Positions 1-9,933 of a stretch of DNA of 64,000 nt are shown piece after piece (position 1 is the stretch's first letter; each line of letters begins with the position of its first letter). A program made the translations under genes and the position numbers. The notes under the pieces are model-generated. The model did not search any database and was not told where the DNA came from. It saw nothing but the letters and a program-made list of their open reading frames with translations. The stretch is taken from positions 600,501 through 664,500 of the forward strand of contig NC_090167.1 in assembly GCF_017916325.1 (NCBI RefSeq). Direction: 5' to 3'. The stretch is from Leishmania martiniquensis (taxonomy: Eukaryota; Euglenozoa; Kinetoplastea; Trypanosomatida; Trypanosomatidae).

Positions 1-602
1 CCGGGATGTCGGTCACCTTTGCAGCCGTCTCCTTCCCATACGAATGCACCAGATGTGCGCAAGCTTCGACCAGGGATCGTCGTCCGCGGCGAACGTGGTC
101 GCCTCTTGCTCTTGAACGGCACGCGCACCGAGAGGCCGCCGCTACGGCGCTGTCTCTCAGCCACGCCGGCATCGCTGCTGCCATCACCGTCCTCGCTGCC
201 GCCCTGGTGAAGGCATGTCACGCCTGACGCAGAGAGGGAGGCAGTCGTGGACGACGCGGCAAGAGCGCCTTGGTGCTCGAGAGGCTGCTCGTCAACGCAG
301 TAGAATATTTGCCCATCCGGCGAGCAGCCCAAGACGCGGTCGCTCGTCACGAAAAAGCCGCCATCGTGGACGCGGCAGCCGGTAAGAAGCTCGTAAAGGG
401 CCCGAGACTTGGGTTCTGTGTGGATGCCGTGGGCCGTACAGGCGTTTCCCTGAAACTCCTGCTCGGTGCCCACTATATCGCGAAGGTAGTTCACGTAGTC
501 TGAGACACGACCACAGAAGCCCAGCGCCATGCCAAACTGAGACGCTGACAGTCCGTGCGGATGCGACTCCTTCCACTTGCGCTTCTCCGGGTGTTGTGGC
601 AT
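1..602 (-). CDS. YqaJ-like (phage recombinase/exonuclease) domain protein, 3' end cut off by the window
   Basis: This open frame runs off the left edge, so only the first 200 residues are visible. It starts at the ATG at 600-602, the first ATG after an in-frame TGA 70-80 bases upstream. Early residues read GLSASQFGMALGF, followed by G-x-HTEPKSRALYELLTG and then GCSPDGQIF. This series (small helix, H-x-E-P-x-x-R, then S-P-D-G) is the order seen in YqaJ/lambda-exonuclease-type PD-(D/E)xK nucleases, which resect DNA ends for recombination. About 60 residues of Ser/Gly/Ala-rich sequence follow, then GGLSVRVPFKSK. That matches the usual third motif GLLEVKCPF, except that S and R stand where catalytic E and K are expected. 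The family call rests on motif reading only. Whether it is an active nuclease is doubtful, unless a true E-x-K lies beyond the edge. Confidence 0.72.
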   Translation of the reverse strand, partial: MPQHPEKRKWKESHPHGLSASQFGMALGFCGRVSDYVNYLRDIVGTEQEFQGNACTAHGIHTEPKSRALYELLTGCRVHDGGFFVTSDRVLGCSPDGQIFYCVDEQPLEHQGALAASSTTASLSASGVTCLHQGGSEDGDGSSDAGVAERQRRSGGLSVRVPFKSKRRPRSPRTTIPGRSLRTSGAFVWEGDGCKGDRHP

Positions 603-2061
603 GGTGGGCCAGAGAAGCGACTGATGCGTCGGCGAAGAACAGTACCGGCTGAGAAGCAAATCGGCTGGTGGTGCTCATGAAGAAGGAAACGATGTATATG
701 TATACATATACATATATATATGTATGTGTGTATGTGTGCGTACGTATGCGCATCTCTATATGCCGCAATTCTTCCAAGAGTCTTGCAAGATGAAAGAGGC
801 AATGAGGACAGACACCACTTCCACTAAGTGAAGCCCTCGCCGCGTGAAAAAGAAAATAGGAATCTACCACACAAACACCCTAGGAAGAGCGACCCTTCTC
901 TTTCGCGTGCGTAGAGTGACAAGCAGACTACGTGCCAGCGATAGCAGCAAGGGTGTGTGTGTGCCGATTGTCACGAGGGTTGGCACAGGGAGTGGGACCA
1001 GGCAAGAGTGTAACTTCGCTAGTGCTCGTGGCTGCGGCTGTGATGCTAATCGCCTGCCCTTATATACGTGGGCAAGAGATAAGTACTTCAGAATGCGCGC
1101 TCCTCATAGAGAGGGATCCGAGTGTGTCAGTGATGGTGGTGGTGGGGAGAAGGAGGTGTGCAGCTGCGTCTATACCCCAACGGCACCGCTGCACGTCTGC
1201 GGGCCAGCAGCGCGAGAGCAAGAGCCGTGGGGGAAGAAAAAGAGACACATATGTGTACATACGGTAGTGAATAGTACAGCAGGAGAGGAAATGCACGCGA
1301 CACGAGTGGCAGAGGAAAGCTGTGTAGGTCCGCATGCCCACCATTGGTCATGCACGCAGCAGCAGATTGCGCAGCACAGGGCGGCTTGTCTCGACAACGC
1401 GCCGCAAGCGTGACTGGCAACTCTATGCTCGATTGGACACTCACTTGATAGGTGCCTCGGCGGCAGGGAGGTGATGACAGCATAACCACGCAAGAGAAAA
1501 GGGTCGTCACGTCAAGTGCTCGAGCCACCGGAATCGCCATACCCACCTTTTTTTCCATTTCCTTCATTGCGTGTTGCTCTCCTTCGTGCGCTAAGCTGCA
1601 GCTCACAGTGATGTCCACTGCCGAGTTTCGTATCAACGCTCCAGCGCATAGAAACAAGGCGAGCCTGCATAAGCGAGCACCCACGCCAATCCGCGGCCCG
1701 CTCCCCCTTAGCCTAACGCTGATAGGAGATCAAAAGTTCGACGAAAGCGAAGCGGATGAGGGCCCTTTCAAAAGAAAAAAGACGCCTGAAGGAGCACAGC
1801 AGAACAGAGGACGAATCTTCCGGGAAGAATTCAGACGGACAGGCGCCGGGTATTCACCTGCCGAAGTTGAGGCGAACGGGCCATGGCCGTTAATGCAGCA
1901 CACGAGTCCCAGGGACTGCGCTTTCACTACCCACGAAGCCCCCTCCCTCTCCTCCTTTCTGTCTCTACTGCCTGCACTCCCCCGCTTAGGCACCTAAAAG
2001 GGCAAACGAATGGAAGGCTGATATGGAATCTCCCAGAAAAAAAAACAAAGGGCATCGCTAG
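603..2061. other. Intercistronic region without a supported gene
   Basis: Open frames on both strands here are short, start at varied codons and have UTR-like composition rich in Ser, Arg, Pro and Cys. The region would hold the 3' UTR of the membrane-protein gene to its right and the 5' leader of the YqaJ-like gene. A candidate splice acceptor AG lies at 649-650 after a weak pyrimidine stretch. A TA/TG-rich repeat lies at 693-750. Confidence 0.6.
693..750. repeat. (TA)n/(TG)n simple repeat
   Basis: An alternating purine-pyrimidine tract of TA and TG dinucleotides, with short self-complementary stretches around 700-720. It lies about 90 bases upstream of the YqaJ-like start codon, so it falls in the leader or spacer of that gene. 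Confidence 0.9.
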
Positions 2062-3624
2062 TTAAGTAACGTTCACATTGGAAAACTGCTCACAGCTGCT
2101 GTGTTTAGCACGGGCCATGCACCCAAGAAGGGCCAGCCTCGCGCTGCAGCCAAACGTGTTTCCGGCGCCCAGACTGGGCAGCGGGGATGCTTGAGTGCCG
2201 GTGCCAGATGTGCTGGCGGCTGCCAGCACACCTTGCCCCGCGGCGCTTGCAGAGTCCACGGGAACTGTGGTTGAAGGGACAGTGGTGTTGGGGTCACGCT
2301 TGCCCTGCTTTAGCAGCTCCACTCGGAACAGCTGTCTGAGAGCCCCGAACCACCGCTTCGACCCAAGAGGCACGATGGCGACGCGGTACTGAGCCTCCAT
2401 CTCCGGCCCGCTCAAGGCGCGCTGCAGAACCTGCAATGGGGTCCACCTGTCCGCGTACCAACCCTCGTAGTCTTGGAGCTCCTGGTCAAGTAGCCCTCTA
2501 CGACGCAGTGCCCGCTCTCCCTGGTCGGCGTGTTCCCTCTCGGCGTCGTATATTTCAGACATCCACGGTAGAGCAATAAACGAGGCGACGTTAGCCTGCA
2601 CCAGGAGGGCGCGCAACGCCGCATCAAACTCCGCTGCTGTTCGAAGCCCTCGGAGGGCCACGTGGGGGTAGAGTATAATTTGGTAGTTGACGTGGAGCCC
2701 CTGTGCGGCGGTATCGGCAATGTAGCTGTGGTTGAGGTCATACTGCGGCACACACAGATACAAATGAGGATGAGCCCGGGTGGCAGTCGCGTTGCCAGTC
2801 AATTCCTCTGCGACACTACCTCCACTAGAGCGAATACCGGCAATGCCTTTCTCGGATGTCATCGTTCGAGCGTCCGCTGGCGGGATCGGCTGGACTCCGT
2901 TGCTGCCCGGCTGCTGCGAAGCTTCGACATTTCTCTCCGCGGCAGGGCTTTCGAGCACCCGCTCCACTTTGGCTGCCACTTTCTCCGCATGTGCCCGACG
3001 CTCTGCTATCATGTCTTCCGCCCTGCTGCCATAGCTACCCCGCATGTTGGGGGGCCATGCATGGTTGCGGCCGTAGATTTGCGCTGTAGGCGCGCTGGCT
3101 ACGATGCTGAAAACGTATGCGCTAGGAAGAAAATGTGCCAGCGACGTTGTGATGTACCCTTCGTGAGCTTCGACAACATCAATCACAACCTTGAAGACAT
3201 CGTGCGATGGCGCCCCACCGAGCGCCGAACTGGCGTTATGGGCACCCGCAATACTGCGCAGTTGCGCCTCAAAGTGGTCCAGATCAGGCTTGATGCTTCG
3301 GTAGAGAAGATGCCACATGAAAAACATCGCCGGACGTTCATCCTCGCCCCATGGCATGAGATACGGCACAGCGATCCGGGAGCTGATCTCCGCAAGCTTA
3401 ATGCGCTCGTCTGGCGAGAAGGTTGGGAACGTAAATACTTCATCTTCATCGGGGTGAGGACCAGCATCGACAAGGAGCTTCGAGCAAGGCAGCGGAAGAT
3501 CTGCAACGTTCAAGCCAACAAGGGCGCAAAAGATACCAAAGGCAAACAGTAGTAGAAGCTTTGAGTATATCTCCCTCTTTGGCGGGCGCCGATAACGAAA
3601 CATGTGCGGGACGTCCATCTCCAT
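2062..3624 (-). CDS. Hypothetical single-pass (type II) membrane protein with sequons
   Basis: I do not recognise this 520-aa protein. From the chosen ATG (3622-3624) a basic segment is followed by one hydrophobic stretch, KLLLLFAFGIFCALVGL, at about residues 22-38. I see no second membrane span. The rest carries N-glycosylation sequons NAS, NAT, NHS, NTT and a terminal NVT, consistent with a lumenal domain anchored by its N-terminus in the secretory pathway. A second ATG lies two codons on (3616-3618). The open frame extends upstream to an ATG at 3832-3834 (590 aa). I prefer the shorter form because the extension crosses a pyrimidine tract ending in GGAGGCAG, which looks like a splice acceptor. 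I compared it mentally with PIG-S-type GPI transamidase subunits because of topology and found no convincing match. Confidence 0.7.
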   Translation of the reverse strand: MEMDVPHMFRYRRPPKREIYSKLLLLFAFGIFCALVGLNVADLPLPCSKLLVDAGPHPDEDEVFTFPTFSPDERIKLAEISSRIAVPYLMPWGEDERPAMFFMWHLLYRSIKPDLDHFEAQLRSIAGAHNASSALGGAPSHDVFKVVIDVVEAHEGYITTSLAHFLPSAYVFSIVASAPTAQIYGRNHAWPPNMRGSYGSRAEDMIAERRAHAEKVAAKVERVLESPAAERNVEASQQPGSNGVQPIPPADARTMTSEKGIAGIRSSGGSVAEELTGNATATRAHPHLYLCVPQYDLNHSYIADTAAQGLHVNYQIILYPHVALRGLRTAAEFDAALRALLVQANVASFIALPWMSEIYDAEREHADQGERALRRRGLLDQELQDYEGWYADRWTPLQVLQRALSGPEMEAQYRVAIVPLGSKRWFGALRQLFRVELLKQGKRDPNTTVPSTTVPVDSASAAGQGVLAAASTSGTGTQASPLPSLGAGNTFGCSARLALLGCMARAKHSSCEQFSNVNVT

Positions 3625-4532
3625 GGCGAGGGCGGACGCTTTCGCTGCGTATACTCCGTGTGAGTCGGTACGATGCCACCAGTGGCTGCGCAGCCGCCTG
3701 CTGCTGGCTGATGCGGCAGGCACGTGTTCTGTGAGCAAGTTGTGAGCACCTGCCTCCACACGCACGCAGAGAGGGAGGATCTGTCTTTGATGGGGTGCCT
3801 TGGCGTCGTCTTTTGTGAAGAGTGTCGCACGCATATCTCCCGAGACGAAAAAAAAAGCTCTTCAGTGGCCGAAAGAGAACACGAGAGAGCTCTATGGCGG
3901 CCACGGAAAGAGGTGGCAGACGTGAAGGAGGAGTGAAGTTATGAAGGAGCGCAGCTCAAGAACATGGGGCAAGTCCTTCGGTGCTGGCCGAATAGCAACA
4001 GTAAAGAAACAAAGGCAACGCGCCTTCGATACATGGTGTCCTCTCCCATTTAACAGCAGCAGTTCCTTCACACCCCTCCCCTCTGAATCAAAAGGCACCC
4101 AATGGAAAGAGCGGCGCACTCCGGTAGCTGTAGGGGGTTGCGAGCGATGCGAGAAAAGGTCGGCCGGAGGAGCCGGCGGACTGGAACGCCAACGCCAGCA
4201 CCATGGCGTCCGCTGCGTGTCTGTTTGCGTAATAGTCCATTTCCTCCTCTTTGCCTGAACGGAAGGAGAAAAATAAAACTCAGTCCAAAGGAAGAGAGAG
4301 AGAGAAGCCACAGCGCAGGAGCGGAGATGGTCTGGCTTGACACACATGGCACAGAGAAGGAGAGCGAGCGACACAACACCCCTGGGCGCGCGAGGATTTG
4401 GCCACGCTCCATCAAAAGAGAGCGAGTGATGCCCTTCGCTGCGGTTGCAGCATTGAAGGTACACGATCAGGATCCCAGAGCGTGGCATCCACCTAGTGTA
4501 ACATCAAGAGATGCACGCGTAGCAGCGGCGAG
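3625..4532. other. Intercistronic region without a supported gene
   Basis: It contains pyrimidine tracts on the transcribed strand near 3750-3780 and 3840-3950, each followed by AG. These are candidate trans-splice acceptors for the membrane-protein gene. A (GA)n run lies near 4296-4308. Overlapping open frames on both strands look like chance frames. Confidence 0.55.
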
Positions 4533-5474
4533 CTAGTCGCTAATCAGATGTGTTAGCATAGTGGTCGGGTAGCCTTGGGATTCTAGAAAGGGTTTGGCGG
4601 CTGCAGCTACCGCACGGCAGACGGAGGCCATCACCGCCTTCTTCGTTGGAGGCGCCTTCTCAACCAAGTCCGCCAACGACCCCCACTCGACCGAGTGAAA
4701 CTCTGACCGAACGCCGCGCTTCCACCCACTCGTGTCCAAGTGCTGCACGTGCTTCTGTTCCAGCAGGTACAGAAGGGGGTACAGTTCCTGACCTCTGATG
4801 CCCACTTTCCTCCAGCTCTTGCTGCTGTAGCGAAAGGGCCGGCGAGCCTCCGACAAGATTTCGCCTTTTTCGTTTCTCGTCGCTTGCTCTTGTTTTTCCG
4901 CCCCTGATGCGGCATCCAGAGGACGCACCTCACACAAGAGCGTGGCGTACTTAAGATCAAGCCCAATTTCTTCCCACGCTTCACGCCGCGCCGTTTCCTG
5001 CGGCGACTCCTCACCCTCACTGCCCCCTTGCACTGTTTGGCGATAGCTCGCATTCTTTTTACCCACGGGTTGGCAGAGAAGAAACTGGGCGCGCTCATTC
5101 ACAAAAAACACCTGGACGCTGCGACGATACGCATAGCCGTCTTTGCCGCGAATTACGAGCATCGATGCCCTCTCCACGGATAGCCGGGCACCCCTGGTCG
5201 CGCATGTCCCCCTGGTGGCATAGCATGGGCCTGCGTTGCTGTCCTCCTTCCCTGTGCATTCGTTTCCATTATCCGCGATCGACGACTCCACAGGGTGCGG
5301 TGAAGAAGTGTTCGCTGTCGCGCTCGTTCTCCGCGTGCTGTGAGCGGGCGCGTTTGAGGGTGGATAGGATGTGCAACTCATGTGCGCTGAGAATTGTTGT
5401 GGCTGCAAGCCGGTAGTCGAGGGACCTCCATGCGCGGTATCCTCCCACTGCGCTGGTGATGGCGAGAAGTCCAT
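4533..5474 (-). CDS. Nudix hydrolase
   Basis: This 313-aa protein has a complete Nudix box G-x5-E-x7-R-E-A-W-E-E-I-G-L at residues 150-172, so the Mg-binding glutamates are present. The box sits after YRRSVQVFFV, where the first strands of the fold should be. The enzyme should hydrolyse a nucleoside diphosphate linked to another moiety; the YRR...GG arrangement recalls the RppH/Ap4A-hydrolase branch, but I cannot assign the substrate. Residues 1-100 are Ser/Thr/Pro-rich and probably disordered. The ATG at 5472-5474 is the first in frame; a longer frame to 5564 begins with GTG and translates a (CT)n pyrimidine tract as a false Ser-Leu stretch. A later ATG (MLVIRG, residue 105) would give a compact core enzyme and cannot be excluded. 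Confidence 0.88.
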   Translation of the reverse strand: MDFSPSPAQWEDTAHGGPSTTGLQPQQFSAHMSCTSYPPSNAPAHSTRRTSATANTSSPHPVESSIADNGNECTGKEDSNAGPCYATRGTCATRGARLSVERASMLVIRGKDGYAYRRSVQVFFVNERAQFLLCQPVGKKNASYRQTVQGGSEGEESPQETARREAWEEIGLDLKYATLLCEVRPLDAASGAEKQEQATRNEKGEILSEARRPFRYSSKSWRKVGIRGQELYPLLYLLEQKHVQHLDTSGWKRGVRSEFHSVEWGSLADLVEKAPPTKKAVMASVCRAVAAAAKPFLESQGYPTTMLTHLISD

Positions 5475-7100
5475 GAAGAACGTGCGAGCCCGCGTACGCG
5501 TCGCGGGACAGAAAGCGAGCAGAGATGTCGAGAGAGAGAGAGAGAGCCCTGAGAAGACCGACACGCACGCAAAGAGAATAGTCGAAACAGTTATGGCGAG
5601 AGAGCACGACTGCCAAGACGGTTACGACAGCAAACCTGTAAAGCACAATGCTGACTTACGCCGATGGTGAGAAGAACGTGCGCGGCACACAAAAACAGGA
5701 GACCAACGCAGCAGCAGCAGAGAGAGGGAGGGGGAGAGCGGCAAACAGCGTGCAGACCCCGTGCGAGATATGAAGCGCACTTGAGAAAGAGCCCTTGACG
5801 AGAGAAGCCTTACGCTCCTCTGCAGCAGCGACTCGAAATCCAATCCGCCCCCTCCTCCACGCACAAATACGCGCTTATACACTCACAGGAACCTTCACAT
5901 GAACAACAAAAAATGTTCCGACGCGCGAGCTCTGCTGGCGTGAAAGGAGTTATTACACAACTGGAGCAGAACGAGCGAGAGAGAGAGTCTGAGCGCAGAA
6001 TCAGCGACGAAGAACAGAGAAGAGCGAGTCCGTACGCTGAGCGCACCCGCAGAGATCGGAGGAGCAGTGTCTGTGCTTGGATGCCCTTTGTTGATGTCTC
6101 CGTGTACTGGCGCGTCACCTCGACGAGTGTCGGGTAGGGTGCGCTGCATGCGTGTAGTGTGGTGTGATGCAGATGGCCGTGTTCGGTATGGGGAGGCACA
6201 TCAAGCCATACGAATCGACGTGAAAGAAGCAAGAGGAGAGATAGGGCGACTTGAGTATACCTTCGGAACGGATGCAGGTGGACCACGTATTCTATGGGCC
6301 GTGGCGACAGGCAGCAGTGGTGGGGATAGAGGCTTTGGAGGGCACCCTCACGGATGCGTGCGGCTAATGGTGTGATAAAGCCCCAGGATTCTATGAGCGC
6401 AACCCGCCTCCACGTTCCCAGTGTCTGACAGCAGTGAGGACACGAGATGCTGCCAGTAGAACGCGCCTGTAACCCTGCGACTCGCCGAAGTTGGGCTGGC
6501 CTATCCCTTTTTTGGAGGGGTGCTCGTGAAAGCTTCTGCGGAGTGCATGTTGCATATTTCTCTAGGGGGGCATCGCCAGCCTTCCAACACCGGCGGTGCT
6601 GCTGACTCCATGACGGCAGTGGGGGAACGAGAGGCATGGCTTGCCTCCTCGCGGGCAGCGCCTGGACTGCCAAGACACAGTGAGGCCTCCTCCCACACAC
6701 AAAAGAAGTGCTTCGCCTCTTTGACGGATACCGCGCTCCCCCTCTCTGCACGCCGACTTTATCGATGCCTTCTAAGAGAGGTCAAGGAAGCAGACCAATA
6801 GTCCCGACTCCTGCCGAAAAAGTCCCCACGTCGCGCCAGCGCCTCTCGCTGGGCACGAGGGAGCGGACCGTACGTATACGCCACCCCATCATCTCCCCTC
6901 CACTACTCATTATTATCCGATGGTAGAGGCAGAGTGCCTGAGGGCACAAAGCTGCCTGTACCAGGTAAGTAGAGAGAGCTAGGAAGAGGAGCTCGATCAT
7001 GCCCTCATTGCGGTCGAGTCTCACCTTCTCCCGCAACTCGTTTACCGCGGCCGGCCTCGCACTCCCCTATCCACCGCGTACTTCTACACACGTGCACGCA

Positions 7101-7118
7101 TACACACACACACACACT
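7101..7118. repeat. (CA)n microsatellite
   Basis: About nine CA units inside the long spacer between the Nudix and PSP1-domain genes. Confidence 0.9.
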
Positions 7119-7918
7119 AAACTCTGACCCTGAGGGGTTTATCAGTCATCGTTGTTGAGCTCACCGAAGGTGCACACAATGACAAGCGGAAAGCCGTCGC
7201 TTGAGGAGAAGAGCTGCACGCAACGGTCGCATGCAGAAGGACAGATGGCGGACCAAAGAAGACACTCTGCTCCGTAGACGCTTCACTGTTGCTGCAACTC
7301 CACCTTGCATTGCGGTCGCGCAGCGACACTAACTCGCACAACGCAGCTCAGACATTGACCAAGAAAGGTGGTGAGACGACCAAACGCAGGGCGCAGCCGT
7401 GCACTATGTGAGGGTGGGAGAAGCATAGAGAAAAGAGAGAGGTGGTTTCGCAGGTGCTCACGACACTGTATGCTCGTGAAGAGAAGGACGAAGGCGGACA
7501 GACAGCGATGAAAAGGGACGCCGGCATGCGGACCGAAGAAGGCAACCTCCGAGACACTCTCGCCGACAGTGCCATGATCCGTGAAAAGGGGGAATCGGCG
7601 TGGGGCAAAGGCAAACGGAAATAAAACGAGGCGTTGCTACTAACCCGCCTCTGGAAGCCGAATCCTTGAGCATTCGTTGGGAAGCCACAGGAGAAAGCAT
7701 CGCTGTTGACAGGTTTCATAGGGAGGATGCCCCCTTCTCTCTCCAAGTAATCACTCACCGAGCCCCCCCCCACAAGGACAGACTTATGAGACCTGGAGCC
7801 ACGTATGTGCGCAGTGATGTGGTACCTTTCCCCACGATGGAAGCTATGCCCTACGACACTAAGAAAAAAGTATCCGTCCTGTTCCCCGCTAAATTCGGCA
7901 GCAGATGTACAAAAACAA

Positions 7919-7967
7919 TTTACATATATATAAATATATATGTATAGATAGAGATATATATAGATAG
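7919..7967. repeat. TA-rich simple repeat
   Basis: A 49-base run of ATATATA with GATA units, much more AT-rich than its surroundings, inside the long spacer. Confidence 0.85.
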
Positions 7968-8339
7968 GTTCATCTTTCCGCTCATCTGCAGCTTTGAAGC
8001 GCTATGCCGACAATAAACATGCGAAGAGTGTCAAGAATTGATCTCGCGAGAGCTATGCGAATCGCTTCGATGTTAACGTGCACGCGGACAAGAAACGATG
8101 CTCGACATACCTCCTGCACTTGAAGTACGCAATGTTCTTTTGGCCTTCGCCTCGGGGGGGGAACAGTCGCCATGATCCACCCCGAAGGAAGGAGGCCACC
8201 CGCGATGTCTTCGAGAAAGACACCAGGGGCCTCCACGCCAGCGAGATCTGCCCTCACGCCAACAGCCGGGGTATGCTACACAAGGTCATTGGTGGGGGCT
8301 CTGCACCAGAAGGACCAGAACGACGAATAAAGCTCCTAT

Positions 8340-8865
8340 GCACATCTGCTTACTCTCGGCACAGAGCTAGCGTGAGGAGCACCTGCGCGCACGACTGAGT
8401 TTCTCGGTGCGCCTGCTTTTCGACGATGCGTTCTGGCGCATTCTTCGTCGATGACCTCTGACGCACCCGCGAGTATGCTGGGGAAAGGTCTCAATGGCTG
8501 CCTTTCGCAAGTGAGTCTTTGGGGCGCCCGCAGGATAGCATTGCAGGCAGACATTCGAAGCGCCGTATGCTTCGCGAACCGTGGAGCACGCACCTCTACC
8601 TTTCGCTCCAACGCTCTGTGATCGCTTTTGATGAAGGCGATGTGCCTGCGCCCCATGTACATGGTCGCTGTTCCGTGAAAGCGGCTCTCGATGAGCCTTT
8701 CGGGCCTACATCCTTACCTATGGGCTCGAGAAGTAGCTTCAGTCCCGAGAGCGTCTCGTAACCCAAAGAGAACCACGAACGCTGGCCACACGCACCCGAG
8801 AAGAGAACATGTGCAGTCAAGCTCGGGGGTGATACACCATAGACAGGAGGTGAGGCATCCAAAGT
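8340..8865 (-). pseudogene. Possible decayed coding remnant (family unknown)
   Basis: Two minus-strand frames meet here and both read more like globular protein than spacer. The upstream frame (about 8862-8690) reads WFSLGYETLSGLKLLLEPIG. A second frame, one base shifted, continues from about 8700 with ERLIESRFHGTATMYMGRRH and then IAFIKSDHRALERKVEVRAP before degenerating, and it stops at 8336-8338. A single frameshift would join them. The stretch lacks the pyrimidine runs and microsatellites of its flanks. I do not recognise the family and have no homologue, so this is a suspicion only. It could also be structured UTR sequence. Confidence 0.25.
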
Positions 8866-9933
8866 GGAAGAGCGAGTCGAAGGCAGGAGATCAACAGTGG
8901 AGTTGAGGGAGAGCGGCCCTATTGCCGAAACGAAGGCGCAAAAAAAAAAAACATATGTGCAGAAGAATGCCCACTAATCTGCAAATCACATGGCCTCGTT
9001 TCAAGCACGGCCATGCATCCTCTTCACTCGTACGCTATGAGGGCCCATGCGCTTACGTATCGATTTCGTTTTCTCTGCGTGCCCACTGTCTGGACGAGGG
9101 CTATGTACAACCGAAAATCAAAGACACGCACGCGTGATGGAGGGAAGGGTAAGTGCGCCGTGCCGTCCATTGAGCGTCGGAGGGCGCCAACAGGCGGCAG
9201 AGGAGGAGAGCAGCCGCCCTTCGAGACACATTCCAGTAAGGCAGGGGGACGACGCCGTGAAAGGAAAGCAGGTCGCTTGTCTGCCCCCCTCCCCGCTCCC
9301 CAACGCGTGGCCAGGGGAAAGGCCGCTTTTCTTCTGGGCGTCTCTGCAGCGTCTTTCGCCCTAAAGCGCCCCCACAACGCAAGAAAGCTGGGCCAGAGCC
9401 ACCAAACATAAAACAGAGAAAGGAATACTGCAGCGGCGAAAGTAATCAAAAAAAAATAGAACCGACAAAAGCATACGCAGGCTCCGTCCTGGCGCGCCGC
9501 GTGCCCCTCACACGTATGTGACGCGGACGCACCACTGTGTAAGGCACGGTGGCAGTTGGCTTTCAGGAGCGTTCGCTTCCCTGTCCTTCTTCTCTTCCGC
9601 ACTGCACACACTTAAACAGATGCGCGCCGAGTAGAGAGGCAGCATGGCACGGTTATACGAGGGAATGGCGCAGAGAACAGGAAAGAGTGACGATGAGTCG
9701 GCAAGAGCAGTTGGGGGGAGGGGGGAGGAGCGCTGTCGACCCGCCGCTCAGCCCCAATGGAAACAAAGACAATCCCCACGGAGAGAGCGAAAAGGGAAAA
9801 CGGGTGGAGAAGCAGAGATGCAGCAGAGATGCGTCGTGCGGAATAAATCACAAAAAAAGCCCGTTTCTGTTTCAAGAGGCCCCGGCGTTTCTTCAGCGGA
9901 ATAAAGGAGCAATGCACAATCGAGAGCATCTCC

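Larger units (their letters stand above)
5475..9933. other. Long 4.5-kb spacer, no confident gene
   Basis: This is the longest gene-free stretch in the window. It holds simple repeats (CA at 7101-7118, TA-rich at 7919-7967) and many short open frames on both strands with UTR-like composition. The longest, 5810-6751 on the minus strand, starts at GTG and has no recognisable domain. The section about 7980-8870 has fewer repeats and looks more protein-like; see the separate pseudogene entry. Confidence 0.5.

Noticed and set aside
2062..3624. Possible PIG-S-type GPI transamidase subunit
   Set aside because: Topology and sequons fit loosely, but no conserved PIG-S segment could be matched and the expected C-terminal membrane span is absent.
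5810..6751. A 313-residue minus-strand open frame
   Set aside because: It starts at GTG, has no domain, and shows the Cys/Ser/Arg-rich composition of translated spacer.
9024..9611. A 195-residue minus-strand open frame with a hydrophobic stretch
   Set aside because: The hydrophobic part comes from translated T-rich tracts, and the rest is Arg/Pro/Ser-rich without a domain.
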